Assembly (NCBI GenBank): GCA_022606425.2
Contig: JAHDVF020001365.1
Span: forward strand, 1,054,001 to 1,118,000
Length of the DNA: 64,000 nt
Direction of reading: 5' to 3'
From: Lepidostoma basale
Taxonomy: Eukaryota; Arthropoda; Insecta; Trichoptera; Lepidostomatidae
A program made the position numbers and the translations under genes. Below the pieces are notes generated by a model. It did no database searches and was not told where the DNA came from. It saw only the letters and a program-made list of their open reading frames with translations. This document shows, piece by piece, positions 1-9,846 of the stretch. Within the stretch, counting starts at the first letter, position 1. Every line of letters starts with the position of its first letter.

Positions 1-171
1 AAAAGTTGACTTGCACCATGACTTTGGAGTACTGAGCTGTATGCCAGGTATATTTAACTATCAATTCCAGGAATTATTTGTGACCTAATGTTATTTTTAA
101 AAAAGGGGTTTATTCGCACAATTCCTGGATCGGCCCCAGTGTGCGCTGTTTGAAGGAAGTTTTCACTGTTT

Positions 172-255
172 GTTGAGGAGGTTGTGCCAGGATAGAATAG
201 TGTGGTGTCCCATTCTGTCTGCCTTTCTTTCCAGAGAAACGGCGTGATGATTTTT
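172..255 (+). mobile_element. LINE-A 3'-end fragment
   Basis: Matches the last coding part of LINE-A (the EEAREVCQDRVVW region) and ends in the ACGGCGTGATG signature seen at the 3' end of every LINE-A copy. Only the 3' stub is left and the tail has decayed into an ATT-rich run. Confidence 0.6.
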
Positions 256-324
256 TATTATTATTCTTATTCTATCCATCGAATTTAGTGGTAAAACATA
301 ATTTTAACTCATGTTGTATTCTTT

Positions 325-690
325 GTTAGTTCTAGATGGCAGTGCACAATCGAGTTCTTGTGCCGGCCCTTATGCATGGAAGGGAAGCATGGAACCGGCA
401 AAAGAATGATGAAAGTAGAATAAATTCAGTAGAAATGAAATTTCTGAGGCGAATGTGTGGTAAATCTGTATATGATAGAGTGTCAAATGCAAATATAAGA
501 AGTGAATGCGGTGCGAATGAAAGTGTATGAAAGGGTCGTTAAGGTGATTTGGACACATGGAAAGAATGTATGTAAACGATGTATGAATGTAGAGGACGCT
601 AATGAGGTATGTCAGGACAGATCAGTATGGCTGTCCATTCTCTCTGCATATCCCCCCGGAGAACTGTGTGATGATTAGTTTGTTAGTTAT
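325..690 (+). mobile_element. LINE-A fragment, RT C-terminal region to 3' tail
   Basis: The first 64 codons read as the region after the reverse transcriptase domain: MAVHNRVLVPALMHG, ESRINSVEM, RRMCGKSVYDRVS. The frame then breaks and the middle (GHMERM to GRPRK) is largely deleted. The QDRSVWLSILSAYP-like segment follows, then a degraded GTTA tail near 690. It is a dead copy. The superfamily is probably RTE/jockey-like, not proven here. Confidence 0.8.
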
Positions 691-699
691 ATTCTTTGT

Positions 700-1054
700 A
701 ACATAAAAATGTTCTGTCTAACATTATTTAAAATCGTCTTTTCACCTTCCGTAATGGGTTTTCACACGAATCTCGCATTATTCATCCAATATGAGCCAAG
801 GACACGTGGCGAGCGTGGTATATTTCACAATATCTTATGTGGAACGGCCTTCTGACGGCACCTCCCAATTCATTAGGAGTTACCTTCGCTTCCTTTGTAT
901 CCTGTATTTTATACATCCATTAACCAAATTACCTGCGCTTGATAAAACCTACCCCTATTTTAGCTTTAGGCGATACGTCGTTAACTAAATCACACTGCAG
1001 ATGTAATGTTTATTATCTGTATTGAAAATATGTTATTTGATACAAAGGCATTTA
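700..1054. other. AT-rich stretch, nothing recognised
   Basis: No repeat family, RNA gene or convincing coding signal seen. The 65-codon ORF in it has no recognisable motif. Confidence 0.5.
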
Positions 1055-1116
1055 TTGTTTCTTGAACAATGGTATAAAATTCCATATTAAATAATTAATA
1101 CAGGTATGAATGATAA
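1055..1116 (+). repeat. FB2 foldback, one partial arm
   Basis: Carries the FB2 outer arm: TTATTGTTTCTTGAACAATG, then an AATAATTAATAC block, as in the copies at 4785 and 55090. The central and opposite arms are missing. It abuts an FB1 copy. Confidence 0.5.
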
Positions 1117-1388
1117 CGTCTATCAAATACTTGTAGACGAATACTGGATTTTTACCCATTGCGGGTTATCAATTCAAGGATCAATTGTATCTCAATAGAG
1201 ACGAAGATGCGAATTGGAAATAGGAAATGGTGATCGAGGTGTTTACAGGACTTATGACCTGTCATTGGTTGGGTTAAGCGCACGCTTTATGTAATACAAC
1301 ATTTCCCATTCCACCTTTCTTACGACCACCATGTCTGACAAATTTTTGGATACAACTTCCAAAAATTTGTCAGACACAAATCTTTAAA
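1117..1388 (+). repeat. FB1 interspersed repeat
   Basis: Contains the FB1 hallmarks in order: a TACTGGATTTTTACCCATTG block, TGTATCTCAATAGAGACGAA, then GACCTGTCATTGGTTGGGTT, and a small internal palindrome built on CCAAAAATTTGTC at about 1340-1375. Related copies lie at 7190, 20135, 20531, 31420, 36861 and 49300. No coding capacity. Class unknown. Confidence 0.7.
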
Positions 1389-1394
1389 TGTAAT

Positions 1395-1635
1395 GAAGAC
1401 GGCCTTCGTGGCAGAGTGGTAAGAGCTCTGACTGCCATACCGAAGGTTCCGGGTTCGATTCCCGGCGGTGGCAGTGTGATTGTCACTGTCTTTGGTCTGG
1501 TGTAGAATTCTCGTGACAATAAAATGGTGATAGATTAGCTACGTATCACATGTCACGAGAATCAATATATTAGCTAAAAAAAATGTATACAGTAATTGGG
1601 TTCAAGCGACCTTTTGTATACGTAAAAAAAAAACA
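1395..1635 (+). mobile_element. SINE-S, near full-length tRNA-derived SINE
   Basis: The head is tRNA-like: A box TGGCAGAGTGGTAAGAG near 1410 and B box GGTTCGATTCC near 1450, the internal RNA polymerase III promoter. A body follows with a 12-bp inverted repeat (1507-1518 with 1551-1562, core TCTCGTGACA), and an A-rich end after GTATAC. The flanking body and the multiple dispersed copies show it is a SINE rather than a tRNA gene. The partner LINE is not identified. Confidence 0.85.
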
Positions 1636-1637
1636 TA

Positions 1638-1982
1638 CATACATCGTGTCACATATGCACGTCGATTTCCGACTCCTCACGTGGCCGACGTTCCATATTT
1701 GATATTCCTCCGTCTTCCTCTGTTTGGTTTTCCGTTAACATCATTAACATGTACGTTTTTTTATTTATTATTTCCTAATCATCTGAATGGCTCTTTTATT
1801 ATTTTGTTCATAAAAAACCTTTCATTCGCAATACTCTATATATACAGATATTCCACGCATCTAACACGTATAAGAAATCTCATTTCTACTGCGTTTATTC
1901 TATTTTCATCCTTCTTTAGTCAGTTCGATGCTACACTTCCACACACAAGGGTCGGTACAAGAAAACCATTGGGAATTGCCAT
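1638..1982 (-). mobile_element. LINE-A fragment
   Basis: On the minus strand it runs from the MAIPNGFLVPTLV-like start through ESRINAVEM and a degraded GHMER block to the region before SAYP. The last 80 bp and tail are absent. Directly follows the A-rich end of SINE-S. Confidence 0.75.
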
Positions 1983-1984
1983 CT

Positions 1985-2436
1985 ATAAACTCTTAATTAT
2001 TTATTCACATGTACTCGTATACTTGTTATATTAATTGCTTTTGTTGGCTTTCCTCCGGTGATGAATACTCACACACTCCTGCAAGGCAGGAAATTGGTTC
2101 TAAAGACGGAATTCCATTTCTAAAACTGGACCACTTCCGGAACTGTAGGAAGTCATATCTGAAATACCAAAATAGGAGGAGGGGACAAGAGTAAAGATAG
2201 AAAAATACTAACGTGTCGTGATGTGTTATGATGCATCACAATGTTATCGGAATCACAAAATAAGTATGGTTAAAATCACGTGAATATAAAGGTGCGTGTC
2301 GTGGCGGAGATCGCTCCGAGACAGTTATGGCGCGACACGACACATGAAAGACAATACATTTTGAGAATTATAAACTAGACTGTCGGCCGTTGGGAGAGCA
2401 CGTGTACATTTTGCAAGCAACATATCCGAGAACGTA
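1985..2436. other. Unassigned stretch
   Basis: No family recognised. Around 2290-2340 there is an imperfect local inverted repeat (GTGTCGTG with CACGACAC) enclosing a small CGGAG/CTCCG hairpin. Its meaning is unknown. Confidence 0.4.
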
Positions 2437-2762
2437 ATTAACTAACTAAATATCACGCCGTCTCCCTGGTGGGGTAGGCAGAAAAAATGGAATGCCACAC
2501 TATTCTGTCCTAACATACTTCTCTCGATTCCTCTACATTCACACATCTTGTCATGCACGCACGTCGATTTCTCCGACTCCTCACGTGACCGACATTCAAT
2601 ATTTGATTGACTTGAACGTGCCACGTTTTCCTCGGCCTTCCTTTATTTCTAGATCCGTTCACGCCGGTTACATATACCTTCTTTACCATTCTGTCTTCAC
2701 TCATTCTTTCCATGTGTCCAAACCATCTTAATGACCCTTTCCTTATTTTGTTCATAACAGTG
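2437..2762 (-). mobile_element. LINE-A fragment with (GTTA)n tail
   Basis: Minus-strand reading gives MNKIRKGSLRWFGHMERMSEDRMVKKVYV, GRPRKTWHVQVNQ, RRNRRACMTRCVNVEESREVC and then the hairpin plus a TAAC-repeat tail at 2437 (GTTA on the element strand). 5'-truncated at the MNKI position, typical of incomplete target-primed reverse transcription. Confidence 0.85.
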
Positions 2763-2884
2763 AATAAATTACATAAATGGGGATCTTAAAAATATTTCAA
2801 TATGGCTTAGGAAAAATAAAATCAAATCGAATGTGACATAAAACAAAATTCACGAATGTTGGATATTAAATGATACCTATGGCA

Positions 2885-3500
2885 CACAGTAATGATCGAC
2901 GATGAAATTATAGAAGAAATACACGAATTCAAATATTTGGGTGTCCTAATAGATAACTTTTTCACAAAATGCAAAATATGTTAACTAAGAAGATGGGTAA
3001 AAATATCGCTTCTGGGCAGGATTAGACGATATATCAGCGCAGAAACACGCAAGACTGTATCATTCTCCCTCATATCAATTACTGTAGCAGCATATTATTT
3101 TTAGAAAATGAAGAAGATATGCGAAGATTAATCATTCTCCAGAATAAAGCAATGAGAATAATTTTAAGGAGAAGCAGATATGCCAGGATTAAAGTGATGC
3201 TGAAAGAACTAAAAATTATGTAATTTCAAAAAAATTACATACTAATACACAAAATTGTTAATGGGCACACTTCCCAAGAATTTTTAAGGAAGATAAAAAG
3301 TAACCAACATGAACATCAATATGAAACAAGAAAGAAAAATAAACTAAGGCTCCCATTCAGATAAACAATCAATACTCAGAATTCCCTTATGTATAAAGCA
3401 TTTAAAATTTATGAAGATATACCGGAGGATATCAAAAGTGTGCAGAGCATAACAAAAATTAGAATAGAATTAAATAAATATGTAAACAAAATGTAACCTT
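2885..3500 (+). mobile_element. LINE-V, jockey/CR1-like RT C-terminal relic
   Basis: Pieces in shifting frames read FKYLGVLIDN, ILPHINYCSSILFLENEE, RLIILQNKAMRIILRR, KKNKLRLPF and SLMYKAFKIYEDIPEDIKSV. These are the regions downstream of the RT palm in jockey/CR1-type LINEs (the FxYLGV box, the NYCSS...LQNKAMR box, and the final FYKGLKMFNELP-like box). Several frameshifts and stops make it a pseudogene. The only member of this family in the window. Confidence 0.75.
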
Positions 3501-4120
3501 ATATATGTGTATGTGGATTATTATAATTGAATGTTTAATTGCTTTTATTAGAACATGTGTTATGTACATGTGTACTATTTCAAGTAAATAAATAACAAAA
3601 TAAAATAAAGTTAATTTCATTATGCGCTTCATAGTAGTAACAATACATTTGGAGGCAACTTCTTTGTCACTATTTTGTACGTAAATCAATTTTAAATATA
3701 CATTGCATATGTTTTAAATTGACCACTGGACGCATAAATCCTTGGGTGACAGATTTGAAAAAAAAAATGTATTATTTTACGTTGTTGTATAATATTTTTA
3801 TGTTGCTGGTGTATAAGTTAGTATAAAGCGGCGAATTCCGGCCACAAATGACCAATAAATACTAATCTAGCGGACGGGGTGCCGCGAGGGTGGAGCGGTG
3901 ATATATTTCCATCAGTGTAGCCTCCAGCGAAGAAAACCAATTGAAAACATTGCCAGACGAAAATATTAAATCCATTAATATCTTCCAAAGTTTCCACTAC
4001 TGAAAACTGTTGGCGGACACCGTTCCTAGAAATCTAACACGGGGCAGGCACTTCGTTACGTGGCACCCGGTGTAATTGATAATGTGGAACGAACATTTTT
4101 TTTTAAATATAAATAATAAT
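3501..4120. other. AT-rich unassigned stretch
   Basis: No recognisable repeat or gene. Contains a slightly more GC-rich patch near 3825-3930. Confidence 0.4.
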
Positions 4121-4121
4121 T

Positions 4122-4240
4122 TGGCGGCTTTCGTGGAAGAGTGGCAACCGGAGGTCCCGGGTTCGCTTCCTGGTGATGACAGTGTGAAAAAAAAACTGCT
4201 GTCTTCGGTCTGATAAGAATTCACACGACAATAAAAATAA
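4122..4240 (+). mobile_element. SINE-S, truncated at the 3' side
   Basis: Shows the tRNA-like head with a deletion between the A box (TCGTGGAAGAGTGG) and the B box (GGTTCGCTTCC), then the CTTCGGTCTG and ACAATAAAA body signatures. Ends at a junction with LINE-A. Confidence 0.75.
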
Positions 4241-4251
4241 TGATGCGTAAT

Positions 4252-4567
4252 GCCGCGGAATGTAACCTGCGTTGGTTTAGACATATGAAGCGCATGGGTG
4301 AAGAAAGAATAGTTAAAAAAGTATGTTAGCGTTAACGATGTAAATGGAGTACGGAATCGAGGTAGACCGAAGAAAACATGGCATAACCGAATTGATCAAA
4401 TTTTGTTCGTCATGTTAGAAGCCGGAAGAATCAACGTACGTGTATGACTCGCTGTATGAATGTGGAGGAAACTAAAGAGGTACGTCAAGAAAGAGTAGTG
4501 TGGCGGTCCATTCTCTCTGCCTACCCCTGCGGAGAAACGGCGTGATGGTTTGTTGTTGTTGTTGTAT
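4252..4567 (+). mobile_element. LINE-A, (GTT)n-tail subfamily
   Basis: Covers the LRWFGHMERM-equivalent, a degraded GRPRKTWHNRI block, and a SAYPCGETA end, followed by GGCGTGATGGTTTG and (TTG)n. The CCCTGCGGAG version of the 3' hairpin goes with the GTT tail in all copies of this subfamily. Confidence 0.8.
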
Positions 4568-4570
4568 ATT

Positions 4571-4784
4571 GAAGACGACCTTCGTGGCAGAGTGGTAAGA
4601 GCTCTGACTTCCATTCCGGTCCCGGGTTCGATCCCCGGCGATGGCAGTGTGATTGTCACGCTATCTTCGGTCTGGTGTAGAATTCTCGTGACAATAAAAT
4701 GGCGATAGATTGGCTACCTATCACATGTCATAAATTAATGGGATTAATTGGGTTCAAACGACCTGTTGTATACAAAAAAAAAAG
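4571..4784 (+). mobile_element. SINE-S copy abutting a LINE-A tail
   Basis: Complete head and body. A box GGCAGAGTGGTAAGAG, B box GGTTCGATCCC, body inverted repeat partly lost, and the GTATAC then poly-A end. It starts 4 bp after the (GTT)n tail of the preceding LINE-A copy. Confidence 0.85.
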
Positions 4785-5085
4785 ATTGTATAATAAATTC
4801 TAATACCTTTTACGTGTCTTGAACAATGATATAAAACTCCGTTTTAAATAATTAATACGAATAAAAACGTATACTTTCTAGAAGTTTTATTGTATTTTAT
4901 GTGAATGAGGTGTTTCGCCTGTCTAAGGCATTATGATTAAGCAGAACTACATACTGCATAGCTATCATACATTTGATAATGCCTTAGACAGGTGAAATAC
5001 GAGTTTGTCATTCACATAAAATATAATAAAACTTCGAGAAAACATTAGTTTTAATTAATCTAATAAATACCATTGATTTAATCCT
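4785..5085. repeat. FB2 foldback element, both arms
   Basis: Two imperfect arms (about 4815-4925 and 4970-5065) face each other. The outer part has GAACAATG and AATAATTAATACGA, then TCTAGAAGTTTTATTGTATT, and the inner part GTTTCGCCT...AAGGCATTAT and its inverse. The inner hairpin is a decayed form of the GATAAT, stem, GAAAC motif discussed in the findings. No ORF. Confidence 0.7.
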
Positions 5086-5604
5086 TGATGATGTTTAAAA
5101 AAAACATAGTTATTACCGGCCCTGCTAACAATTTTACTACTCTGAAATCTCGCAGATATGATCTCAGTGCGCTGTTTATGGAATGTTTTCGTCTCAAAAA
5201 TATTTTAACATTATTTTCCTAGAACATTGTTTGCGCGGTAAGAAATTTATTGGGGATATTAAAGTTTTTCGCGAGAATGAAGTGATACAAGGGGTGGGGA
5301 GGGGTATAGCTTTTGTTTTGATACATCTTCAAGTGCTTTACTGATGTATTTACGATGTAATTTTTCAACATTCACTTTTTTTTTAAATAAGTAATATGAG
5401 TATTTCCAAAATCAGAGTTTTATGTGTTAATTGATTTTACCGTCCTGCCATACTGAAGGTACGACCTTAAAAATTACAAGAAAAAATAAAACAAAAATTC
5501 GTAGTTATATGATTTTTTTATAATAATTCAATAAAAATTTTTTTTTTTGGAACTGTTTTCACTTTTGCCTTTGTTTTTCGACATTGAACGGGTTTCACAG
5601 AGCA
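5086..5604. other. AT-rich stretch, nothing recognised
   Basis: No repeat or gene signal that I can support. Confidence 0.4.
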
Positions 5605-5760
5605 GTCCAGTCTGTCGATGGCAGCGAACCTGGCGAAACCGGTCATTTTCGAAATAAACACAAACGTAGGTGTAGTTCTTAAAAAATGTAGTTTTATTTA
5701 ATTATTATAGAAAATTAACTTCCATGAAGAGATTTCAGAAAAATCTTTAATCAAAATTAA
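5605..5760 (+). repeat. FB7 repeat with hammerhead-like motif
   Basis: Shares about 150 bp with 45362-45515: CTGTCGATG, GCGAAACCGGTC, GAAATAA, a GTTTTATTT run, ACTTCCAT and GAGATTTCAG. The hairpin between CTGTCGA and GAAAC is mispaired here (GGCAG against CTGGC), so this copy is more decayed than the one at 45362. Confidence 0.65.
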
Positions 5761-6300
5761 TGTTGCCTTCTTTCGAACTGTTTAAAACAAATTAAATTTT
5801 TCGGTAGAAAATTCATTTTACAACTTTTTTTATGCGAGTCTTTATTCTGTGTTTAATTTTCCGTAAATATTGCTTTTATAATGCCAAGGGAAAACTTAGT
5901 ATAAGTATATTTACACTTGTGTTCTTTTTTTTTATATATTCTTCCATTTTGTATATTTTTGCCATATGACAAATTTAATTAAACAAATGCAATGCGGATA
6001 TTTTTATTATTCTTTGTCTTTTACGACAAAAAAAAACTGGAACAATATTTGAATATGTTTATTCACAGTGTAATAATGGCACTTCTTACAGCTTTTTCAA
6101 TGATAAACTCCTCTTTTATTTTTCTTCTCTTTTTTGGATCTTGGGAATATCCATGTAGGTATATTGGTATCCTTTTAGACCGATATTTTGGAGATCACCA
6201 TATATAAGTACATACTTTCCAGCAGGGTATGTCCCACCATGGCTCTTAGTACATAGTCATTCGAGTCCTGATCTGAGTCGAGTCAAGAGCTTATTATATC
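5761..6300. other. AT-rich stretch, nothing recognised
   Basis: A 71-codon ORF (5992-6207) is hydrophobic because the DNA is T-rich. It has no domain or codon-use support. Confidence 0.4.
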
Positions 6301-6304
6301 ATCA

Positions 6305-6640
6305 GGGCTTTATCCACCTTGTAAAATGCCGGCCCTTAACAGCAATGTGGTGCTACTTCTGAACCATTCTCTTAAATTCTGCAGCCAAGAGATTCTTCTA
6401 CGACCTGGTCCTCTTCTCCCGGGTATTTTCTTCTGAATTATCAATTGTAGGAGTTGGTGTTTTTCTCCTCTCATTTCTGGTATAAAAGCCTGGACACTGA
6501 CTGATACGACAGAGAGGAGAATACAATCATTTGAACTCTGGATATATAGAAAAATACTTAATATAACTTGGACAGATTTCGCAGTGAGATTGTTCTCCAA
6601 CGAATGAAAAGGCATCTGGATTTGCTCGACAATATAAATG
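6305..6640. mobile_element. LINE-E with internal inversion
   Basis: Minus strand 6485-6305 encodes MRGEKHQLLQLIIQKK then GRRGPGRRRISWLQNLREWF, the 3' part of this LINE. Plus strand 6484-6640 encodes KAWTLTDTTERRIQSFELW and IYRKILNITWTDF, the part that should lie upstream. The two halves meet head to head at about 6484, so the 5' half is inverted relative to the 3' half. That is the structure expected from twin priming during LINE integration. Confidence 0.75.
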
Positions 6641-7146
6641 CTAGCTAGCTGGCTATCCGTGGCTTTATCCCACTGCATTCCTCTTGGGCATGCTGGGGAC
6701 CAATAGTTTGCAAATAAGAAGAGATGGGTGCACACTTACCCATTTCTTCAGACTTATCAGGGGATTCTTTGAGGACTCCGTTATCTTGGAGGCTATCCAT
6801 CTTTATGTTCCAGATGGTTAACTTCGACAGCGTCAGCGTATACTGTTTTATCTCCCAGCATGCAGAACCAACCTGCCTCTGGTGCCGATCGGGCGAGCAA
6901 TCAAACTGCCGAACGTGATCACTTCGGAGATCGACGTCTTTCATATTCGTGAAAGTGCGTTCAGAATACAAATACTCTTCACTTTGGAGAGTATCTTGTA
7001 TTCCTAATGTCGAACCATCTCTCATGCGTTCCTGGTATTATATATTTATTATATTTTACCTATTCTTAATAGATGCCTTTAACTATAATATAATTGTTGT
7101 TTGTAATATCTTTTGATAAAATAAACTGATTTTATTTGATTTGATT
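6641..7146 (+). mobile_element. LINE-C C-terminus and 3' end
   Basis: Plus-strand reading gives LLGMLGTNSLQIRRDG, LTHFFRLIRGFFEDSVILE, LFYLPACRTNLPLV, GRAIKL and EIDVFHIRESAFRIQI. This matches the C-terminal end of CR1/jockey-type LINEs. After the stop comes a 3' UTR with CTCAATAGATGCC, an AATAAA signal near 7117 and a TTTGATT-repeat tail. A few stops and frame changes; inactive. Confidence 0.8.
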
Positions 7147-7149
7147 TCA

Positions 7150-7565
7150 AAAACGTGGTAACTGCAATACTTTGATCACGTAATGAGAATTTATAGCATA
7201 TAGATTGGAGTGATATCTCCAAGCGGTTTCTAGCAATGCGCTAAATGGCGGTAGCCTTTCACATTGCGTTAAAAAGATTTTCTGCTTAGTGCTTAAAAAA
7301 ATACAATCTTCATAGATGGGGTAAGTGTGTAGATTGCAAAAACCACCATGTAAAGGGTGGTCTTACAGATTAACATATATACAACTTCCAAAAATTTGTC
7401 TGACATGGTGCTCATAAAAAAAGGTGGAATAGGGAATGTTGTATTACATAAAGCGTGCGCTTAACCCAACCAATGACAGGTCATAAGTCCTGTAAACGCC
7501 TCGATCAACCATATTCTGTTTCCAATTTGCATCTTCGTCTCTATTGAGATACAATTAATTCTAGA
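7150..7565 (-). repeat. FB1 repeat, long copy
   Basis: Reverse orientation. Includes the outer block shared with 49300-49440 (AGATTGGAGTGATATCTCCA, CAATGCGCTAAATGGCG, CATAGATGG), the CCAAAAATTTGTC piece, then AACCCAACCAATGACAGGTC and TCTATTGAGATACAATTAAT. It shows FB1 is at least about 380 bp long. No ORF and no known termini. Confidence 0.7.
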
Positions 7566-7875
7566 CGTAATGAGAGTTTATTATATTTCGCGTTAATTCG
7601 AATGGGAAAAATTTTTTTAATTAGAAAATTGTATAAAATGTTGAACGGGCGGCACTGCTGGAATGCGTCTCCGATACAATGGGCCATGTCCGTGTGTATC
7701 GCTGGGGATGTATTATGTACATTAGTATATAGATATTAGGTACAGAGATGGGCTCCGGATAGGTACATTAGCATGCCTGCGATATTTAATGCGCACTGCG
7801 GTACTTTCGGCAAAACGGTCACTTGCCAAAACCAAAGCTCGTCTGTGAAATACGACGAATAAAGAACAAACAAGA
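7566..7875. other. Unassigned stretch
   Basis: Nothing recognised; base composition similar to its flanks. Confidence 0.35.
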
Positions 7876-7877
7876 AA

Positions 7878-8250
7878 TTACCCATTCTTTTGGGATTTGT
7901 TTTCGGGGTATAATCTTCTTCTTCTTCTTTTTGTCCTATCACACCTCCGTGGTGCATTGGACCTCAAGGAACCTTCTCCACCCGACTCTCTCGCATGCCT
8001 GATGTCTAACATCATCCCAAGTGAGGCCTGCCGCCTTAACCTCGTCCTGCAGGGTTCTTCTCCAGGTGGCTCTAGGTCTGCCTCGCTTTCTCTTTCCCCC
8101 GTAGGGGACCAGTCTAGTGCACCCTGAGCGATGCAGGCAGGGTTCCGTCTCAGAGTGTGACCGATCCACTGCCATTTGCGTCTAGCGACCTGTTCTCTAA
8201 TTGGCTTTTCGCCTGCCATAGTCCAGAGAGCGGCATTTGACACTGTTTGG
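7878..8250 (-). mobile_element. LINE-I 3' coding end with (GAA)n tail
   Basis: Minus strand, two frames: KWQWIGHTLRRNPACIAQGAL then, after a frameshift, KRKRGRPRATWRRTLQDEV and LTWDDVRHQA, CERVGWRRFL. This is the WxWIGHxLRR...GRPxxTWRRxL signature of a widespread invertebrate LINE. Ends in an AAG/GAA-rich tail at about 7913-7930. Confidence 0.8.
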
Positions 8251-8334
8251 GGCCAATAGATTTTGAATATTGAGCGAAGGCATCTATTTATATTATAATA
8301 AAATATAGGCAGGGTATAATATTATATTATAATA

Positions 8335-8410
8335 AAAAACTAACTAACTAACTAACCATCACGCCGTCTCTCCGAAGGGGTAGGCAGAAAGAACGGACTG
8401 CCGCACTAAT
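8335..8410 (-). mobile_element. LINE-A 3' stub with (GTTA)n tail
   Basis: TAAC repeats, CCATCACGCCGTCTC, hairpin, GGCAGAAAG and the start of the SILSAYP region. Very short 5'-truncated copy. Confidence 0.75.
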
Positions 8411-8455
8411 AATGTTATTGTAATAATGCCCTTAGTCTTTGGCCATATTTCCTAA

Positions 8456-8758
8456 TTAACTAACTAACAACCCATCACGCCATTTCTCCTGAGGGATTGC
8501 TACTTTGAACATGGCTGCATTTCAGTAATTGATTAATTTGGTCATGCCCTGTCTTCCTTGGCCTTTCTCGACTTCTTTTTCCATTCAAACTACTTGTATA
8601 TATCTTTTTAACCATTTTTCTCTCATCCATTCGTTCCGTATGTCCAAACTATCTTAGTGACCCTTTCTTAATTTTATTTATCACGCATTCATCCGCCTTA
8701 AATTCCTTCCTTACTTCATCATTAGATATTCTATCATACATTGTTTTTTCGTACATGC
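8456..8758 (-). mobile_element. LINE-A fragment
   Basis: TAAC tail and 3' signature, then a deletion that removes the RRNRRACMTRC segment, then QINQLLK, GRPRKTW (decayed), KRYIQVV, GHTERM, KIKKGSL and the MYDRISNDEV region. Cut at the A-S junction at 8758. Confidence 0.75.
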
Positions 8759-8938
8759 GCAAGAGCTATGACTTACACACCGATGGTCCTGGGTTCGATT
8801 CCCTGCGATGGCAGTCTGATTGTCACACTTTCTTTGGTCTGGTGTAGTATTCACGTGACAATAAAATAGCGATAGATTAGCTACCTGTCACATGTCACAT
8901 GAGAATCAATAGCTGAAAAATCCTGCCGTGTACAAATG
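8759..8938 (+). mobile_element. SINE-S, 5'-truncated
   Basis: Begins inside the A box (AAGAGCTATGAC). B box GGTTCGATTCC, then the CTTTGGTCTGGTGTAG and ACAATAAAATAGCGATAGAT body and the paired CACGTGAC/GTCACATGAG arms. Confidence 0.8.
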
Positions 8939-9627
8939 TGGAAAACAACGGGAAACTACCAAGTTAAATGGCCAAATGGTATCCCAAAAACCAACAAAAA
9001 TATTACACTTTGCTGCAAACCAAACCCTTGCATTAAAACTAGCGTAGAAAAAGATATAATAATAAATTGTAATATTTTTTGGCAGTTCCTTTTTGCTTTT
9101 TTTACTCCGTATAACCCACCCTTTTCATTGTTCTAAAAGAAAAAAGAAAGCGTACAACAATTTTTCAAGAATTTTCAGGTATCCCGACTACGTCCATCCA
9201 TTTAACAATGAGGAAAGTTTTCGAAATATAAATTATTTCCCGCTCTCGAGATTTATCGGTACAACTGTGATTTTTTTATTTCTGGCAACGGTGTTTAAAA
9301 ACGTTGAAACGGTTTTAATTTACTAATGCCCGGTCCTACAGATTAACGTTGCTGGCGGCACGGTGCAGCGCAGAAACGGCTAAGCCGGCTTTCTTTTATT
9401 ACAACAACGGCGTTCGCTGTAACTCTGATGGTTTCCAAGTAACACGTTTACTTCCCTTTTCATACTGTAGACATTTTCTCTTTACATAACTTGACAATGT
9501 GATCTCATGCGTTTTCTCCCTAATTTTTTTTTCATTTTATTTATTTATATAAAGACACAAAACGGTGCAACAAAGGTAAAACAACTACATGAAACCAAAA
9601 AATCAACATATCATAAGGAACCCAAAT
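8939..9627. other. Unassigned stretch
   Basis: No family recognised. 9340-9420 is slightly GC-richer. Small ORFs here have no support. Confidence 0.4.
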
Positions 9628-9769
9628 ATGTCGACGTCTTTCATATTAGTGAAGGTACGTTCAGGGAACAAATAGGTACTCTTGATGCGTTCCTGGTATT
9701 ATATTGTATTTTTTATAATATTTTACCTGTACTCAATAGATTCCTTAAATATTTTGCTGTTTGTAATGT
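9628..9769 (+). mobile_element. LINE-C 3' end, short copy
   Basis: GTCGACGTCTTTCATATTAG (the IDVFHIRES codons), GCGTTCCTGGTATTATA, then TTTTACCTGTACTCAATAGA. Joined directly to a LINE-A tail. Confidence 0.75.
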
Positions 9770-9846
9770 CTTAAACTAACTAATTAACTAACCATCACGC
9801 CGTCTCCCCGAAAGGGTAGGCAGAAAGAATGGACTGTCACACTTTT
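9770..9846 (-). mobile_element. LINE-A 3' stub
   Basis: TAAC-repeat tail, CCATCACGCCGTCTCC, the CCCCGAAAGGGG-type hairpin, GGCAGAAAGAATGGACTG. Confidence 0.75.

Noticed and set aside
1403..1475. tRNA gene
   Set aside because: A and B boxes are present, but the same head with the same 3' body occurs about ten times in both orientations. It is a SINE, and no clover-leaf with a proper acceptor stem is visible.
1681..2034. 117-codon plus-strand ORF
   Set aside because: It is the antisense shadow of a LINE-A fragment.
3459..3689. 76-codon minus-strand ORF
   Set aside because: AT-rich chance frame at the end of LINE-V.
5992..6207. Membrane protein ORF of 71 codons
   Set aside because: Hydrophobic only because the strand is T-rich; no homology pattern, no start context, no neighbours.
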